A stretch of 64,000 bases of DNA from Flavobacteriales bacterium (GTDB lineage: Bacteria > Bacteroidota > Bacteroidia > Flavobacteriales_G > JALEGO01): assembly GCA_020628935.1 (NCBI GenBank), contig JAHDEG010000011.1, positions 20,952 through 84,951 of the forward strand, read 5' to 3'. How positions within the stretch are numbered: the first letter of the stretch is position 1; each line of letters starts with the position of its first letter. Positions 39,553 through 49,079 of this stretch are shown one piece after another. Position numbers and translations under genes: made by a program. The notes below the pieces were generated by a model. That model worked only from the letters and a program-made list of their open reading frames with translations, was not told the origin of the DNA and did no database searches.

Positions 39553-40293
39553 ATGGAAATCAAGGATAGTGTAGTAATAGTAACAGGTGCATCAAGCGGA
39601 ATTGGTAGAGCAACAGCAAAAAATCTTGCAAATGCAGGTGCTAAAGTCGTACTGTCAGCAAGAAGTGAGGACAAGTTAGAAAAGCTAAAATCCGAGATTG
39701 AGAAAAATGGTGGTTCTGCTTTAGTTGCTCCAGCAGATGTCACAAACAAAGAAGACTTTAAAAATGTAGTAGATAAAGCGATAAAGGAATATGGTACAGT
39801 CCATACACTGATTAATAATGCAGGCTTGATGCCACTATCATACGTCAAAAAATTAAAAACGGATGAGTGGGATAAAATGGTTGATGTAAATCTTAAAGGT
39901 GTATTAAATGGAGTGTCAGCTGTTTTACCAACTTTAATCGAAAATAAAAAAGGGAATATTGTAAACATTTCATCAATGGCAGCATATTCGTATTTTCCAG
40001 GAGGTGCTGTATACTGCGCTACAAAGGCTGCTGTAAAAATGTTTTCTGAGGGTTTAAGAAAAGAACTAGCCCCTAAATATGGTATTAATGTAACCTCAAT
40101 TGAACCAGGAGCAGTTGATACCAACCTAATGAATACAATCACTGATGAAGACATTAAAGAAGAGTTAAAAGAAATGCAAGAAATGACCACTCTAGAGGCG
40201 GAAGACATTGCTGAAGCAATCCACTACTCTCTAGCCCAGCCCAGTCGTGTAAACATTAACGATGTTTATATTATGCCATCTGAACAAGGCTAA
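39553..40293 (+). CDS. SDR family oxidoreductase
   Basis: VVIVTGASSGIGRATAKNLA, LINNAGLMPLS, NISSMAAYSYFPGGAVYCATKAAVKMFSEGLRKE. Confidence 0.94.
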   Translation: MEIKDSVVIVTGASSGIGRATAKNLANAGAKVVLSARSEDKLEKLKSEIEKNGGSALVAPADVTNKEDFKNVVDKAIKEYGTVHTLINNAGLMPLSYVKKLKTDEWDKMVDVNLKGVLNGVSAVLPTLIENKKGNIVNISSMAAYSYFPGGAVYCATKAAVKMFSEGLRKELAPKYGINVTSIEPGAVDTNLMNTITDEDIKEELKEMQEMTTLEAEDIAEAIHYSLAQPSRVNINDVYIMPSEQG

Positions 40294-40395
40294 AAAACCA
40301 AAAATCTACCTATACCGCAACTCTAACTTCTTAAGCTAAGTTGCTAAATAATAGCACATAACTTATTTTATTAACAAATCAAAAAATCAAATCAC

Positions 40396-40674
40396 ATGAA
40401 AAATTCACACACAAATAACACAGAGAGTAATATTACAGACCAAGACCTCAAAATTCTAGGCAATAAGCAAGAAAACTTACGAAGAGATGGAGGTGCAGAC
40501 GAAATTCTAAAAAACAGAAACAAGCCAGTAGACTTTACTGGATCAGATTTAGACGTGCCGGGCAGAAAATTACCGAACGATCGCAATCTAGGAATATCTA
40601 AAGACGAAGAGAACCAATTGTATAGCCAAGGTGGAGACGGAAATGGGCATTTAGAGTCTGGCACTAAGTACTAA
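40396..40674 (+). CDS. Small hydrophilic, probably disordered hypothetical protein
   Basis: 92 aa; LRRDGGADEILKNRNKPVDFTGSDLDVPGRKLPND...DEENQLYSQGGDGNGHLESG. Confidence 0.72.
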   Translation: MKNSHTNNTESNITDQDLKILGNKQENLRRDGGADEILKNRNKPVDFTGSDLDVPGRKLPNDRNLGISKDEENQLYSQGGDGNGHLESGTKY

Positions 40675-40710
40675 TAAATAGAGCGAAAGACACTTCTAGT
40701 AATCAATCCA

Positions 40711-40757
40711 AATATAAGCCCCCCAAAAACGCGTTGCGTTTTTGGGGGGCTTATATT
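40711..40757 (+). terminator. Long perfect hairpin terminator (22-bp stem)
   Basis: AATATAAGCCCCCCAAAAACGC-gtt-GCGTTTTTGGGGGGCTTATATT. Confidence 0.88.
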
Positions 40758-40885
40758 TGCAACAATCATTAGATCTTGCTATAAAGATTCCTTCTATACA
40801 GATTTACTTAATAAACGATAAAATATGCAAAGGATAGAGTAATTTTAAAGATTAGTAAAATATAAAATAACTCACTAACATATAT

Positions 40886-41917
40886 ATGAAACATCTTTAT
40901 CTATTCATACTAACCCTTTTGTTTGCATCATGCATATCACAGTCAATTAAAAATCCAGTTTCAGAGACAGATAAAACTTATCAAATCGCTGAATATGTAA
41001 TTGCAACATTTGAAGATTCAAAAAGAAACTTGTGGCTAGGAACAATTAAAAAAGGGGTCGCAAAATATGATGGAAGCAAATTAAAATATCTTACTACCAA
41101 GAATGGTTTACCTAGTAACTTTATATCCTCCATTATAGAAGATACTAATGGCAATATTTGGTTTGGAACAAATTCAGGACTATCAAAATACAATGGAAAA
41201 ACATTCATCAATTACACTGAAAAACATGGACTCTTCGACAACACAATAAGAAATATATTAATAGATAGTAAAGAAAATCTATGGATTGGAACAAGTAATG
41301 GAGTTTGTCTATTTGATGGGGTCACGTTTATTCCCTTTCAAGTTCCTACTCCAAAAGTCAATTCTCAGATAAATGAAGACACCAAAAACTGGATAACCGA
41401 AATCATAGAAGATTCTAAAGGGAACATTTGGTTTGGTAGAGATGGATACGGAGCAACAAAATATGATGGTAAAAACTTCACCTACTTTCTCAAGAAAGAC
41501 GGGCTTTTATCTAATTATGTTCAAGAAATTGAAGAAGACGAGCAGGGAAACATTTGGTTTGGATGTAGAGTAGCAGAAAAAGATAATCCAAATCCCAAAA
41601 ATCGTGCAGGAAAAGGTGGAATTACAATGTATACTGGTGAAGAGTTCATTCATTTTCCTAAGACAAAAGGACTAATTGATAACGATGTATACGAAATTCA
41701 TAAAGACACGAAGGATAATATATGGACTGCAACCACAAAATCAGGAGTGTATAAATTTGATGGATTAGAATTCATAAATTACAACATCCCTATATCTATT
41801 ATGAGCATCACAGAAGACTCGAAAGGAAACATTTGGCTGGGAGGAGCTGGAGGATTATACAGAATAAATAACAAAAACCAAATCAATAATATAACTCAAA
41901 ACGGACCTTGGAATTGA
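40886..41917 (+). CDS. Two-component regulator propeller domain-containing lipoprotein
   Basis: Lipobox LLFASC; repeats of GNIWFGT..GLSKYNGK.F, GNIWFGRDGYGATKYDGKNF. Confidence 0.9.
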   Translation: MKHLYLFILTLLFASCISQSIKNPVSETDKTYQIAEYVIATFEDSKRNLWLGTIKKGVAKYDGSKLKYLTTKNGLPSNFISSIIEDTNGNIWFGTNSGLSKYNGKTFINYTEKHGLFDNTIRNILIDSKENLWIGTSNGVCLFDGVTFIPFQVPTPKVNSQINEDTKNWITEIIEDSKGNIWFGRDGYGATKYDGKNFTYFLKKDGLLSNYVQEIEEDEQGNIWFGCRVAEKDNPNPKNRAGKGGITMYTGEEFIHFPKTKGLIDNDVYEIHKDTKDNIWTATTKSGVYKFDGLEFINYNIPISIMSITEDSKGNIWLGGAGGLYRINNKNQINNITQNGPWN

Positions 41918-42032
41918 AACCCCAAACCACCAAGTAAAAATCATCCTACCCTACTTAAAAATCATTCATAAATAACCTTAAAAAACCAGGTATACAATCA
42001 GGACATAACATCAATTTTTATGACCTTTGTGT

Positions 42033-45000
42033 ATGTTCTTAATATTTGATACAGAAACAACAGGTTTACCCAGAAATTTTAAAGCCCCAATTTCCGACAC
42101 AGATAATTGGCCTAGGCTAGTTCAACTCGCTTGGCAATTACACGATGAACAAGGCAATCTGTTAGAAGTTAAGAACTTCATCGTTAAACCCGATGGGTTT
42201 ACTATTCCATATAACTCTGAAAAAATACACGGTATATCTACCGAAAGAGCTAATCGCGAAGGCATCTCCTTAGAGCGAGTAATGAAAGAGTTTTCTGCTG
42301 ATTTAGAAAAGACTAAATTTATAATAGGACACAACATAAACTTCGATATAAATATTTGTGGCTGTGAATATTTCAGATTAGGGCAAGAAGGCGTGCTTGA
42401 AAAATTTAAAGCACTCGATACCGTCACCCTTTCTACTGAGTATTGTGCTATTCCTGGAGGAAAAGGAGGTAAATTCAAGTGGCCAAATCTAACCGAATTA
42501 CATCACAAACTCTTTAACGAAGGCTTTGATGCAGCTCACAACGCATCTGCCGATGTGGAAGCTACCACAAGGTGCTTTTTAGAACTTATACGTTTAAATA
42601 TAATTCCTCTAAAAACACTAGAGTGGACAAACGAACAACTCGAAAACTTTAAAAAAAATAATCCTTCACAAGTAAAAGCAATAGGGCTAAACATAGAACC
42701 CTATCACGAAAACAACGAGGAGGAAATCAAAACTGTTGTAAAACCAAAAACAACAGATGGCAGTCAAAAAGGAACTACTGTATCCGCTTCCCAAATTACC
42801 GGACCATTTGTTCACCTTCATGGTCATTCACAATATTCTGTACTTCAGAGTACTGCTTCTATAAACGGTATAGTAAAAAAGGCAAAAGAACTAAACATGC
42901 CTGCAGTTGCCATAACTGATTTAGGCAATATGTTTGGTACATTTAAATTCGTTAAAGCAGCACTAAAATCAGGTATTCAGCCCATAGTTGGTTGTGAGTT
43001 TTACTTAGCAAAAAACCATACCGATAAAACAGTAAAAGATCATTTCATTCAAGAAATTTTTATTGCAAAAAACCTAAATGGCTATCACAACCTAGCAAAA
43101 CTGAGCTCAATATCACATATTGATGGATTTTATTATGTTCCAAGAATAGATAAAGAACTCATTAAAAAATACGCAGAAGATATAATTGTAATCTCTGGAA
43201 ATCGCTTTGGTAGTGTAGGAAATGCTATACTAAATGTAGGCGAGCAAATGGCCGAAGAAGAAATAATTTGGTGGAAGGATGTTTTTGGAGACGATTATTA
43301 TTTAGAATTATGCGACCATGGCCTACCCGAAGAAAAAGTAGTTAACAAGGCTATTATTGAGCTAAGCGAAAAATACAATGTAAAAACAGTTGCTACAAAC
43401 AATTATTTTTATTTAAACCAAGAAGACTCTGAAGCACACGATGTTCTTCTTTGCGTGAAGGATGGAGAACGCCAAAGCACACCAATTGGTAAAGGTAGAG
43501 GGTTTAGATACGGCTTCCCAAACGATCAATTTTATTTCCGCTCGCAAGAAGAAATGAAACAACTGTTCGCAAACTACCCTCTGTCAATCGAAAACATCTC
43601 CGAAGTTCTTACCAAAATTGAACCATTCAAACTAGAGCGTGATGTCTTTCTTCCAAAATTTGAGTTTCCAACAGAATTTAAAACAGAAGATGAGTTCCTT
43701 AAACACATAACATACGAAGGAGCAAAAAAAAGGTACCCCGAAATAACAGATGAAATAAAAGAACGCCTCGATTTTGAGCTAAAAGTAATAGAAAACACCG
43801 GCTACCCAGGTTACTTTCTTATTGTACAAGATTTCACGACAAAAGCAAGAGAAATGGGCGTTAGTGTTGGCCCAGGTAGAGGTTCTGCAGCAGGCTCAGT
43901 AGTTGCGTATTGCATCGGAATCACAAATGTAGATCCTATTAAGTATGATTTACTATTTGAGCGTTTCTTAAATCCCGATCGTGTGTCATTACCCGATATT
44001 GATATTGATTTTGATGATGTTGGTAGATCAAAAATCATCGATTATGTACTCGAAAAATACGGCAAAACACAAGTAGCTCAAATAATCACGTACGGGTCAA
44101 TGGCAGCAAAGTCATCCATACGTGATGCAGGTAGAGTATTAGAACTTCCACTGCCAGATACAGATAGGTTAGCCAAGCTAATACCCGAAACTCCTGGCAC
44201 TACATTACAAAAAGCGTTTAAAGCCGTAAAAGAATTATCTGACATTAAAACGCAAGATAATGAAGAAGGAAGGATACTACGACAAGCAGAAATAATTGAA
44301 GGTTCTTTAAGAAGTACCGGAGTTCATGCATGCGGTGTTATTATTACTCCAACCGATATCACAGAGCTAATTCCAGTAACTACAGCAAAAGACTCTGACC
44401 TGCTACTCACTCAATACGACAATAGTGTGGTAGAATCAGCAGGCTTACTAAAAATGGATTTTCTAGGTCTTAAAACACTAACCATTATAAAAGATGCCAT
44501 CGAAATTGTTAAAGCGCGTAAGGGCATAGAAATTAACCCTGACAACATTCCGCTAGATGATCCTAAAACATACGAACTCTATCAAAACGGAGAAACCAAC
44601 GGTACATTCCAGTTCGAATCAGCGGGTATGCAAAAATACTTGAAGCAACTAAAACCAGATGCTTTTGAAGATTTAATTGCAATGAACGCCCTGTACCGCC
44701 CAGGTCCTTTAGAGTACATACCAAATTTCATTGCTCGTAAACACGGTAAAGAACCCATCACATACGACCTACCTGAGATGGAAGAATACCTGAAAGAAAC
44801 CTACGGGATTACTGTTTACCAAGAGCAAGTGATGAGACTTTCTCAAAAGCTAGCAAACTTCTCAAAAGGTGATGCCGATTTACTCAGAAAGGCAATGGGT
44901 AAAAAAATAAAAGCCTTGCTAGATGAGTTAAAACCAAAATTTATTGGAGGATGTAAAGACAATGGCCATGATGAGAAAATAGCAGAAAAAATTTGGAAGG

Positions 45001-46262
45001 ATTGGGAAGCCTTTGCAGCCTATGCTTTTAATAAATCTCACTCTACGTGCTACTCAGTTGTAGCCTTTCAAACAGCCTATCTCAAAGCAAATCATCCTGC
45101 CGAATACATGGCAGCCGTTCTTACCAACAACATGAACGACATAAAAAAAGTAACATTTTTCATGGATGAATGTAAGCGTATGAACCAGCCAGTATTAGGG
45201 CCAGATTTAAATGAGAGTTACTATAAATTTGCCGTTAATAAAAACAACGAAATACGTTTTGGTTTAGCTGCAATAAAAGGTGTGGGAGGAGCGGCAGTAC
45301 AATCCATCCTTAAAGACCGAAAAGAAAAAGGACCATATGCTTCTATTTTTGACCTAGTGAGAAGAGCCGATTTAAGAGTTGCTAATAAAAAAACATTCGA
45401 AAGCTTAGCCTTAAGTGGTGCGTTCGATTCTCTAAACGGTGTTCACAGAGCACAATTGTTTCATGAAATACCTGGTGAATCAGGCATTTTTTTAGAAAAA
45501 GCACTCAAGTACGGCAGCAAATATCAAAGTGAATTAAATTCGGCACAAGTTTCTTTATTTGGTGAATCTTCAGAAGTATCAATGCCCGAACCCTCCCTCC
45601 CAGAATGTGAAGAATGGGGACGATTAGAAGCATTATCAAAAGAGAAAGAAGTAGTTGGCGTTTATATATCAGGCCATCCGTTAGACGATTATAAGGTAGA
45701 GCTAAAATACTTTTGTAATACAACACTTGCTGAGTTAGAAGAACTAGAACACCAAGTAGATAAAGAAGTATCCTTCGCAGGTATTGTAACCGAAGCCTCT
45801 CACAGAGTAAGTAAAACCGGCAAACCGTTCGGCTCATTTACGGTGGAAGACTACAACAGCTCCATGCAAATATTTCTATTCTCACAAGACTATGTAAACT
45901 TTAAAAATTTCTTAAACCAAGGGTGGTTTTTATTTTTAAAAGGAAGAGTAAAACAAAAAGCCTATAGAGATGGCCAGTTTGAGGTAAAATTAAACAGCTT
46001 AGAGTTATTACAAAACATTCGCGAAAAGCTAACTAAATCAATCTCTATAAAAGTGACTACCGAAGAGCTAAATGAAGCGAGTATCGAAAAACTGCATAAA
46101 CTTTGTATAGAAAATAAAGGAAAGTCAAAGCTAAAAATTAGAATTGAAGATCCTTCAACAGAAATAAAAGTAGATACTTTTTCAAGAACCACTATGATTA
46201 ATATGACTAACGAATTTCTAACAGAATTAGATCATCTAAATTTTCCTTACAAAGTAAATTAA
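42033..46262 (+). CDS. dnaE: DNA polymerase III subunit alpha with N-terminal DEDD exonuclease domain
   Basis: Exo: FLIFDTETTGLPRNF, IIGHNINFDINI, AAHNASADVEATTRCF; PHP: VHLHGHSQYSVLQS; polymerase: GPGRGSAAGSVVAYC, PDIDIDFDD, STGVHACGVII, MDFLGLKTL, NALYRPGPLEYIP. ATG 42033 preferred to the TTG in the ORF track. Confidence 0.96.
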   Translation: MFLIFDTETTGLPRNFKAPISDTDNWPRLVQLAWQLHDEQGNLLEVKNFIVKPDGFTIPYNSEKIHGISTERANREGISLERVMKEFSADLEKTKFIIGHNINFDINICGCEYFRLGQEGVLEKFKALDTVTLSTEYCAIPGGKGGKFKWPNLTELHHKLFNEGFDAAHNASADVEATTRCFLELIRLNIIPLKTLEWTNEQLENFKKNNPSQVKAIGLNIEPYHENNEEEIKTVVKPKTTDGSQKGTTVSASQITGPFVHLHGHSQYSVLQSTASINGIVKKAKELNMPAVAITDLGNMFGTFKFVKAALKSGIQPIVGCEFYLAKNHTDKTVKDHFIQEIFIAKNLNGYHNLAKLSSISHIDGFYYVPRIDKELIKKYAEDIIVISGNRFGSVGNAILNVGEQMAEEEIIWWKDVFGDDYYLELCDHGLPEEKVVNKAIIELSEKYNVKTVATNNYFYLNQEDSEAHDVLLCVKDGERQSTPIGKGRGFRYGFPNDQFYFRSQEEMKQLFANYPLSIENISEVLTKIEPFKLERDVFLPKFEFPTEFKTEDEFLKHITYEGAKKRYPEITDEIKERLDFELKVIENTGYPGYFLIVQDFTTKAREMGVSVGPGRGSAAGSVVAYCIGITNVDPIKYDLLFERFLNPDRVSLPDIDIDFDDVGRSKIIDYVLEKYGKTQVAQIITYGSMAAKSSIRDAGRVLELPLPDTDRLAKLIPETPGTTLQKAFKAVKELSDIKTQDNEEGRILRQAEIIEGSLRSTGVHACGVIITPTDITELIPVTTAKDSDLLLTQYDNSVVESAGLLKMDFLGLKTLTIIKDAIEIVKARKGIEINPDNIPLDDPKTYELYQNGETNGTFQFESAGMQKYLKQLKPDAFEDLIAMNALYRPGPLEYIPNFIARKHGKEPITYDLPEMEEYLKETYGITVYQEQVMRLSQKLANFSKGDADLLRKAMGKKIKALLDELKPKFIGGCKDNGHDEKIAEKIWKDWEAFAAYAFNKSHSTCYSVVAFQTAYLKANHPAEYMAAVLTNNMNDIKKVTFFMDECKRMNQPVLGPDLNESYYKFAVNKNNEIRFGLAAIKGVGGAAVQSILKDRKEKGPYASIFDLVRRADLRVANKKTFESLALSGAFDSLNGVHRAQLFHEIPGESGIFLEKALKYGSKYQSELNSAQVSLFGESSEVSMPEPSLPECEEWGRLEALSKEKEVVGVYISGHPLDDYKVELKYFCNTTLAELEELEHQVDKEVSFAGIVTEASHRVSKTGKPFGSFTVEDYNSSMQIFLFSQDYVNFKNFLNQGWFLFLKGRVKQKAYRDGQFEVKLNSLELLQNIREKLTKSISIKVTTEELNEASIEKLHKLCIENKGKSKLKIRIEDPSTEIKVDTFSRTTMINMTNEFLTELDHLNFPYKVN

Positions 46263-47869
46263 TGAAATTATTTTCAACCAAACTGCTTTTACAATTCTTA
46301 CTGGTAATATTAATAACCAAAACTAATTTTGCACAAAAACCAAAATTAGTTGTAGGAATAGTGGTTGATCAAATGCGGTATGAATATATCGACCGCTTTT
46401 GGAACAAATTTGGTGATGACGGCTTTAAAGCACTTGTTGATGAAGGAATTAGTTACACCAACATGCACTATAATTACGTACCCACATATACGGCCCCAGG
46501 TCATGCTTCGATTTATACTGGCACCACACCCCGAAATCACGGTATAATTGCAAACGATTGGTATGATAGAGATTTAAAAGAAACTGTTTACTGCGTGGAT
46601 GATAAAAATCAAAAAACGTTAGGCAGCAATAATAACTCAGGAGAAAAATCGCCTCACCAATTACTCTCAAGTACAATAACAGACTACCTTAAAATTCAAA
46701 CTAAAGGAGAAGGTAAAACAATTGGTATTGCAATTAAAGACCGTGGGGCAATTTTACCAGCAGGTCACATGGCAAATGCCGCATACTGGTTTGATTCAGA
46801 AACAGGCAACTGGGTAAGCAGCAGCTACTATATGTCTAAGTTACCAATTTGGGTTAATGAATTTAATAATATAAAACTACCCGATTACTACATAAACAAA
46901 ACTTGGAATACCATTTTACCAATAAACGATTACACCGAAAGCTTACCTGACAACAACCCATATGAAAGAGTTTTAAAAGGAAAAAAAAGCCCTACATTTC
47001 CTTATAAACTGTCTAAACTTAAAAATAATTATGAAGGATATGAGCTCATTAAAACAACACCCTTCGGTAATACATTAACAACTGATTTTGCAATCAATAC
47101 AATAGAAAACGAAAAAATGGGTTCTGATGAAATAACCGATTTTTTATGTGTAAGTTACTCATCAACAGATTATATTGGTCATGCATTTGGCCCAAGATCA
47201 GTAGAAATAGAAGATACTTATATAAGGCTAGATAGAGAAATAGAAAAACTAATTACGTTTTTAGACAATACAGTAGGAACAGATGATTATGTATTGTTTT
47301 TAACGAGCGATCATGGAGTAGCAGAAAACCCAGACTATATATCCAACCTTAGAAAAAAAACAGGCTTTTTTAATAGAAAAAATATCACATTGCCACTAAA
47401 TAAATTTCTGTTTAATGAAACACAAATACCAGACAGCATATTTGCGCCAGCATGTTTAAAAGCAGATTACTATATAAATCAACAAATTTATTTAAATAAA
47501 AACTGTGGTGATTATGACGAAAGTATAACCAAAACGCTCAAATACGTTAACCAACTTAATGGAGTAGCTAATAGTTACTATTTAAACGAAAACTTAGGCT
47601 TTGGGGATAAAAACAAAATAGCAAATAAAATTTTTGAAGGATATCACACTAAAAGAAGTGGTGATGTGTACATAAACTTATTACCAGGTTGGATAGAACA
47701 CAAAATGAAAGGAAGCGACCATGGCTCACCATACAAATACGATTCGCATGTTCCGTTTATAATTTACAGCTCAAATATTACCGCAAAAAAAATAGACCAA
47801 GAACACAAAATAACACAAATAGTAGAGATTATAGGAAAGTTAACGGGGATTGAAATAATGAACTACTAG
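46262..47869 (+). CDS. Alkaline phosphatase family protein (PafA-like)
   Basis: LVVGIVVDQMRYEYIDRFWNKFGDDGFK, YTAPGHASIYTGTTPRNHGIIANDWYDR, SSTDYIGHAFGP, TSDHGVAENPDY, KGSDHGSPYKYDSHVPFIIY. Confidence 0.93.
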   Translation: MKLFSTKLLLQFLLVILITKTNFAQKPKLVVGIVVDQMRYEYIDRFWNKFGDDGFKALVDEGISYTNMHYNYVPTYTAPGHASIYTGTTPRNHGIIANDWYDRDLKETVYCVDDKNQKTLGSNNNSGEKSPHQLLSSTITDYLKIQTKGEGKTIGIAIKDRGAILPAGHMANAAYWFDSETGNWVSSSYYMSKLPIWVNEFNNIKLPDYYINKTWNTILPINDYTESLPDNNPYERVLKGKKSPTFPYKLSKLKNNYEGYELIKTTPFGNTLTTDFAINTIENEKMGSDEITDFLCVSYSSTDYIGHAFGPRSVEIEDTYIRLDREIEKLITFLDNTVGTDDYVLFLTSDHGVAENPDYISNLRKKTGFFNRKNITLPLNKFLFNETQIPDSIFAPACLKADYYINQQIYLNKNCGDYDESITKTLKYVNQLNGVANSYYLNENLGFGDKNKIANKIFEGYHTKRSGDVYINLLPGWIEHKMKGSDHGSPYKYDSHVPFIIYSSNITAKKIDQEHKITQIVEIIGKLTGIEIMNY

Positions 47870-47870
47870 A

Positions 47871-48083
47871 CTACTTGCGGCCAGTATCCTCTAAATCTCC
47901 ATCATCATCATCATCACCGTTTCCGTTAATGGAGATAATTTGTCTAGAAGACTTTAATTTTTTTCCTGACTCAAATTGATCATAATTATTATTTGTATCA
48001 TCAACCACATCTAAATTCTCCTTCTTACAAGAAGAAAAAATAAACAGTGACGTAACAAATAATATAGATCCTTTTTTAATCAT
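47871..48083 (-). CDS. Small putative lipoprotein with acidic C-terminus
   Basis: MIKKGSILFVTSLFIFSSCKKENLD (lipobox FSSC); tail GNGDDDDDGDLEDTGRK. Internal Met at 48083 preferred as the start. Confidence 0.65.
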   Translation of the reverse strand: MIKKGSILFVTSLFIFSSCKKENLDVVDDTNNNYDQFESGKKLKSSRQIISINGNGDDDDDGDLEDTGRK

Positions 48084-48188
48084 ATCATAAATATACATAT
48101 AATGCAATTACGAAACAAACTTAACAAGGTTTCTCAAAACTTTATGGAAAAAAATACTAAATGGCTTTTCAGTTTGATATATTAACCG

Positions 48189-48196
48189 TAATTTTG
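48189..48196 (+). promoter_or_regulatory. Putative -7 element (TAATTTTG) upstream of rplM
   Basis: TAnnTTTG consensus 21 nt upstream of the GTG start. Confidence 0.5.
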
Positions 48197-48217
48197 CAAG
48201 CCAAATATACATGAAAA

Positions 48218-48676
48218 GTGGATACGATAAGTTATAAAACAAAAAGCATTAACAAAGAGACAGCCGACAAAAAGTGGGTAATCGTTGATGCACAAGATCA
48301 GACTCTAGGAAGATTTGCCTCACGAGTGGCCTACATTTTAAGAGGTAAGCACAAACCAAACTTTACACCTCACGCAGACTGTGGTGATAATGTTATTGTT
48401 ATAAACTGTAGAGGAATCGAACTTTCAGGTAATAAATTTCAGGATAAAAAATATATCCACCATACAACCTATCCAGGTGGACAAAGAGAAACAACACCAG
48501 AAAAGCTTTCTGTTGAACATCCAGAAAGAATAATTGAAAAAGCAGTAAGAGGTATGCTACCAAAGAACAGATTGGGAAGAGCTGTATACCGTAACTTATA
48601 TGTTTATGACGGAGCTGAGCATCCACACGAAGCACAAACTCCATCAAGCTTAGATATTAATACCGTAATTAATTAA
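48218..48676 (+). CDS. rplM: 50S ribosomal protein L13 (GTG start)
   Basis: KKWVIVDAQDQTLGRFASRVAYILRGKHKPNFTPHADCGDNVIVINC; VRGMLPKNRLGRAVYRNLYVYDGAEHPHEAQ. Confidence 0.97.
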   Translation: MDTISYKTKSINKETADKKWVIVDAQDQTLGRFASRVAYILRGKHKPNFTPHADCGDNVIVINCRGIELSGNKFQDKKYIHHTTYPGGQRETTPEKLSVEHPERIIEKAVRGMLPKNRLGRAVYRNLYVYDGAEHPHEAQTPSSLDINTVIN

Positions 48677-48683
48677 GATATTT

Positions 48684-49070
48684 ATGGATACAATAAATTC
48701 ATCAGGAAGAAGAAAAGCATCTGTTGCTAGAGTTTTTATGAATAAGGGTAAAGGAAATATTACCGTTAATAAAAAAGACTACAAAGAGTACTTTAAAACA
48801 ATAACTCTTCAAAATAAAGTTACAAAACCACTTGAACTTACTGAGTTAGTAGGTCAATTTGATATTAAAGCTAATATTGATGGTGGAGGTACAAATGGCC
48901 AAGCTGAGGCTTTAAGACTTGCAATTGCAAAAGCCTTAGTTTCAGTTAATGAAGATAATAAACCAACGCTTAAAGCTGAAGGTTTAATGACAAGAGACCC
49001 AAGAATGGTTGAAAGAAAAAAACCAGGTCAAAAGAAAGCAAGAAAGAAATTCCAATTTAGCAAACGTTAA
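48684..49070 (+). CDS. rpsI: 30S ribosomal protein S9
   Basis: SGRRKASVARVFM.KGKGNITVN; GQAEALRLAIAKAL; DPRMVERKKPGQKKARKKFQFSKR. Confidence 0.97.
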   Translation: MDTINSSGRRKASVARVFMNKGKGNITVNKKDYKEYFKTITLQNKVTKPLELTELVGQFDIKANIDGGGTNGQAEALRLAIAKALVSVNEDNKPTLKAEGLMTRDPRMVERKKPGQKKARKKFQFSKR

Positions 49071-49079
49071 TTATATTTT

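Noticed and set aside
39540-40208. 222-aa antisense ORF opposite the SDR gene
   Set aside because: Fully antisense to a well-supported SDR CDS; composition (Ser/Phe-rich) is typical of a reverse-frame artefact.
42122-46192. Antisense ORFs inside dnaE (42122..42478, 43574..43798, 43811..44038, 45505..45837, 45962..46192)
   Set aside because: Embedded in a strongly supported polymerase gene; low-complexity translations.
47880-47920. ATC/CAT trinucleotide run as a possible microsatellite
   Set aside because: It encodes the acidic DDDDD tail of the small lipoprotein and is only about five units long; no evidence for variability.
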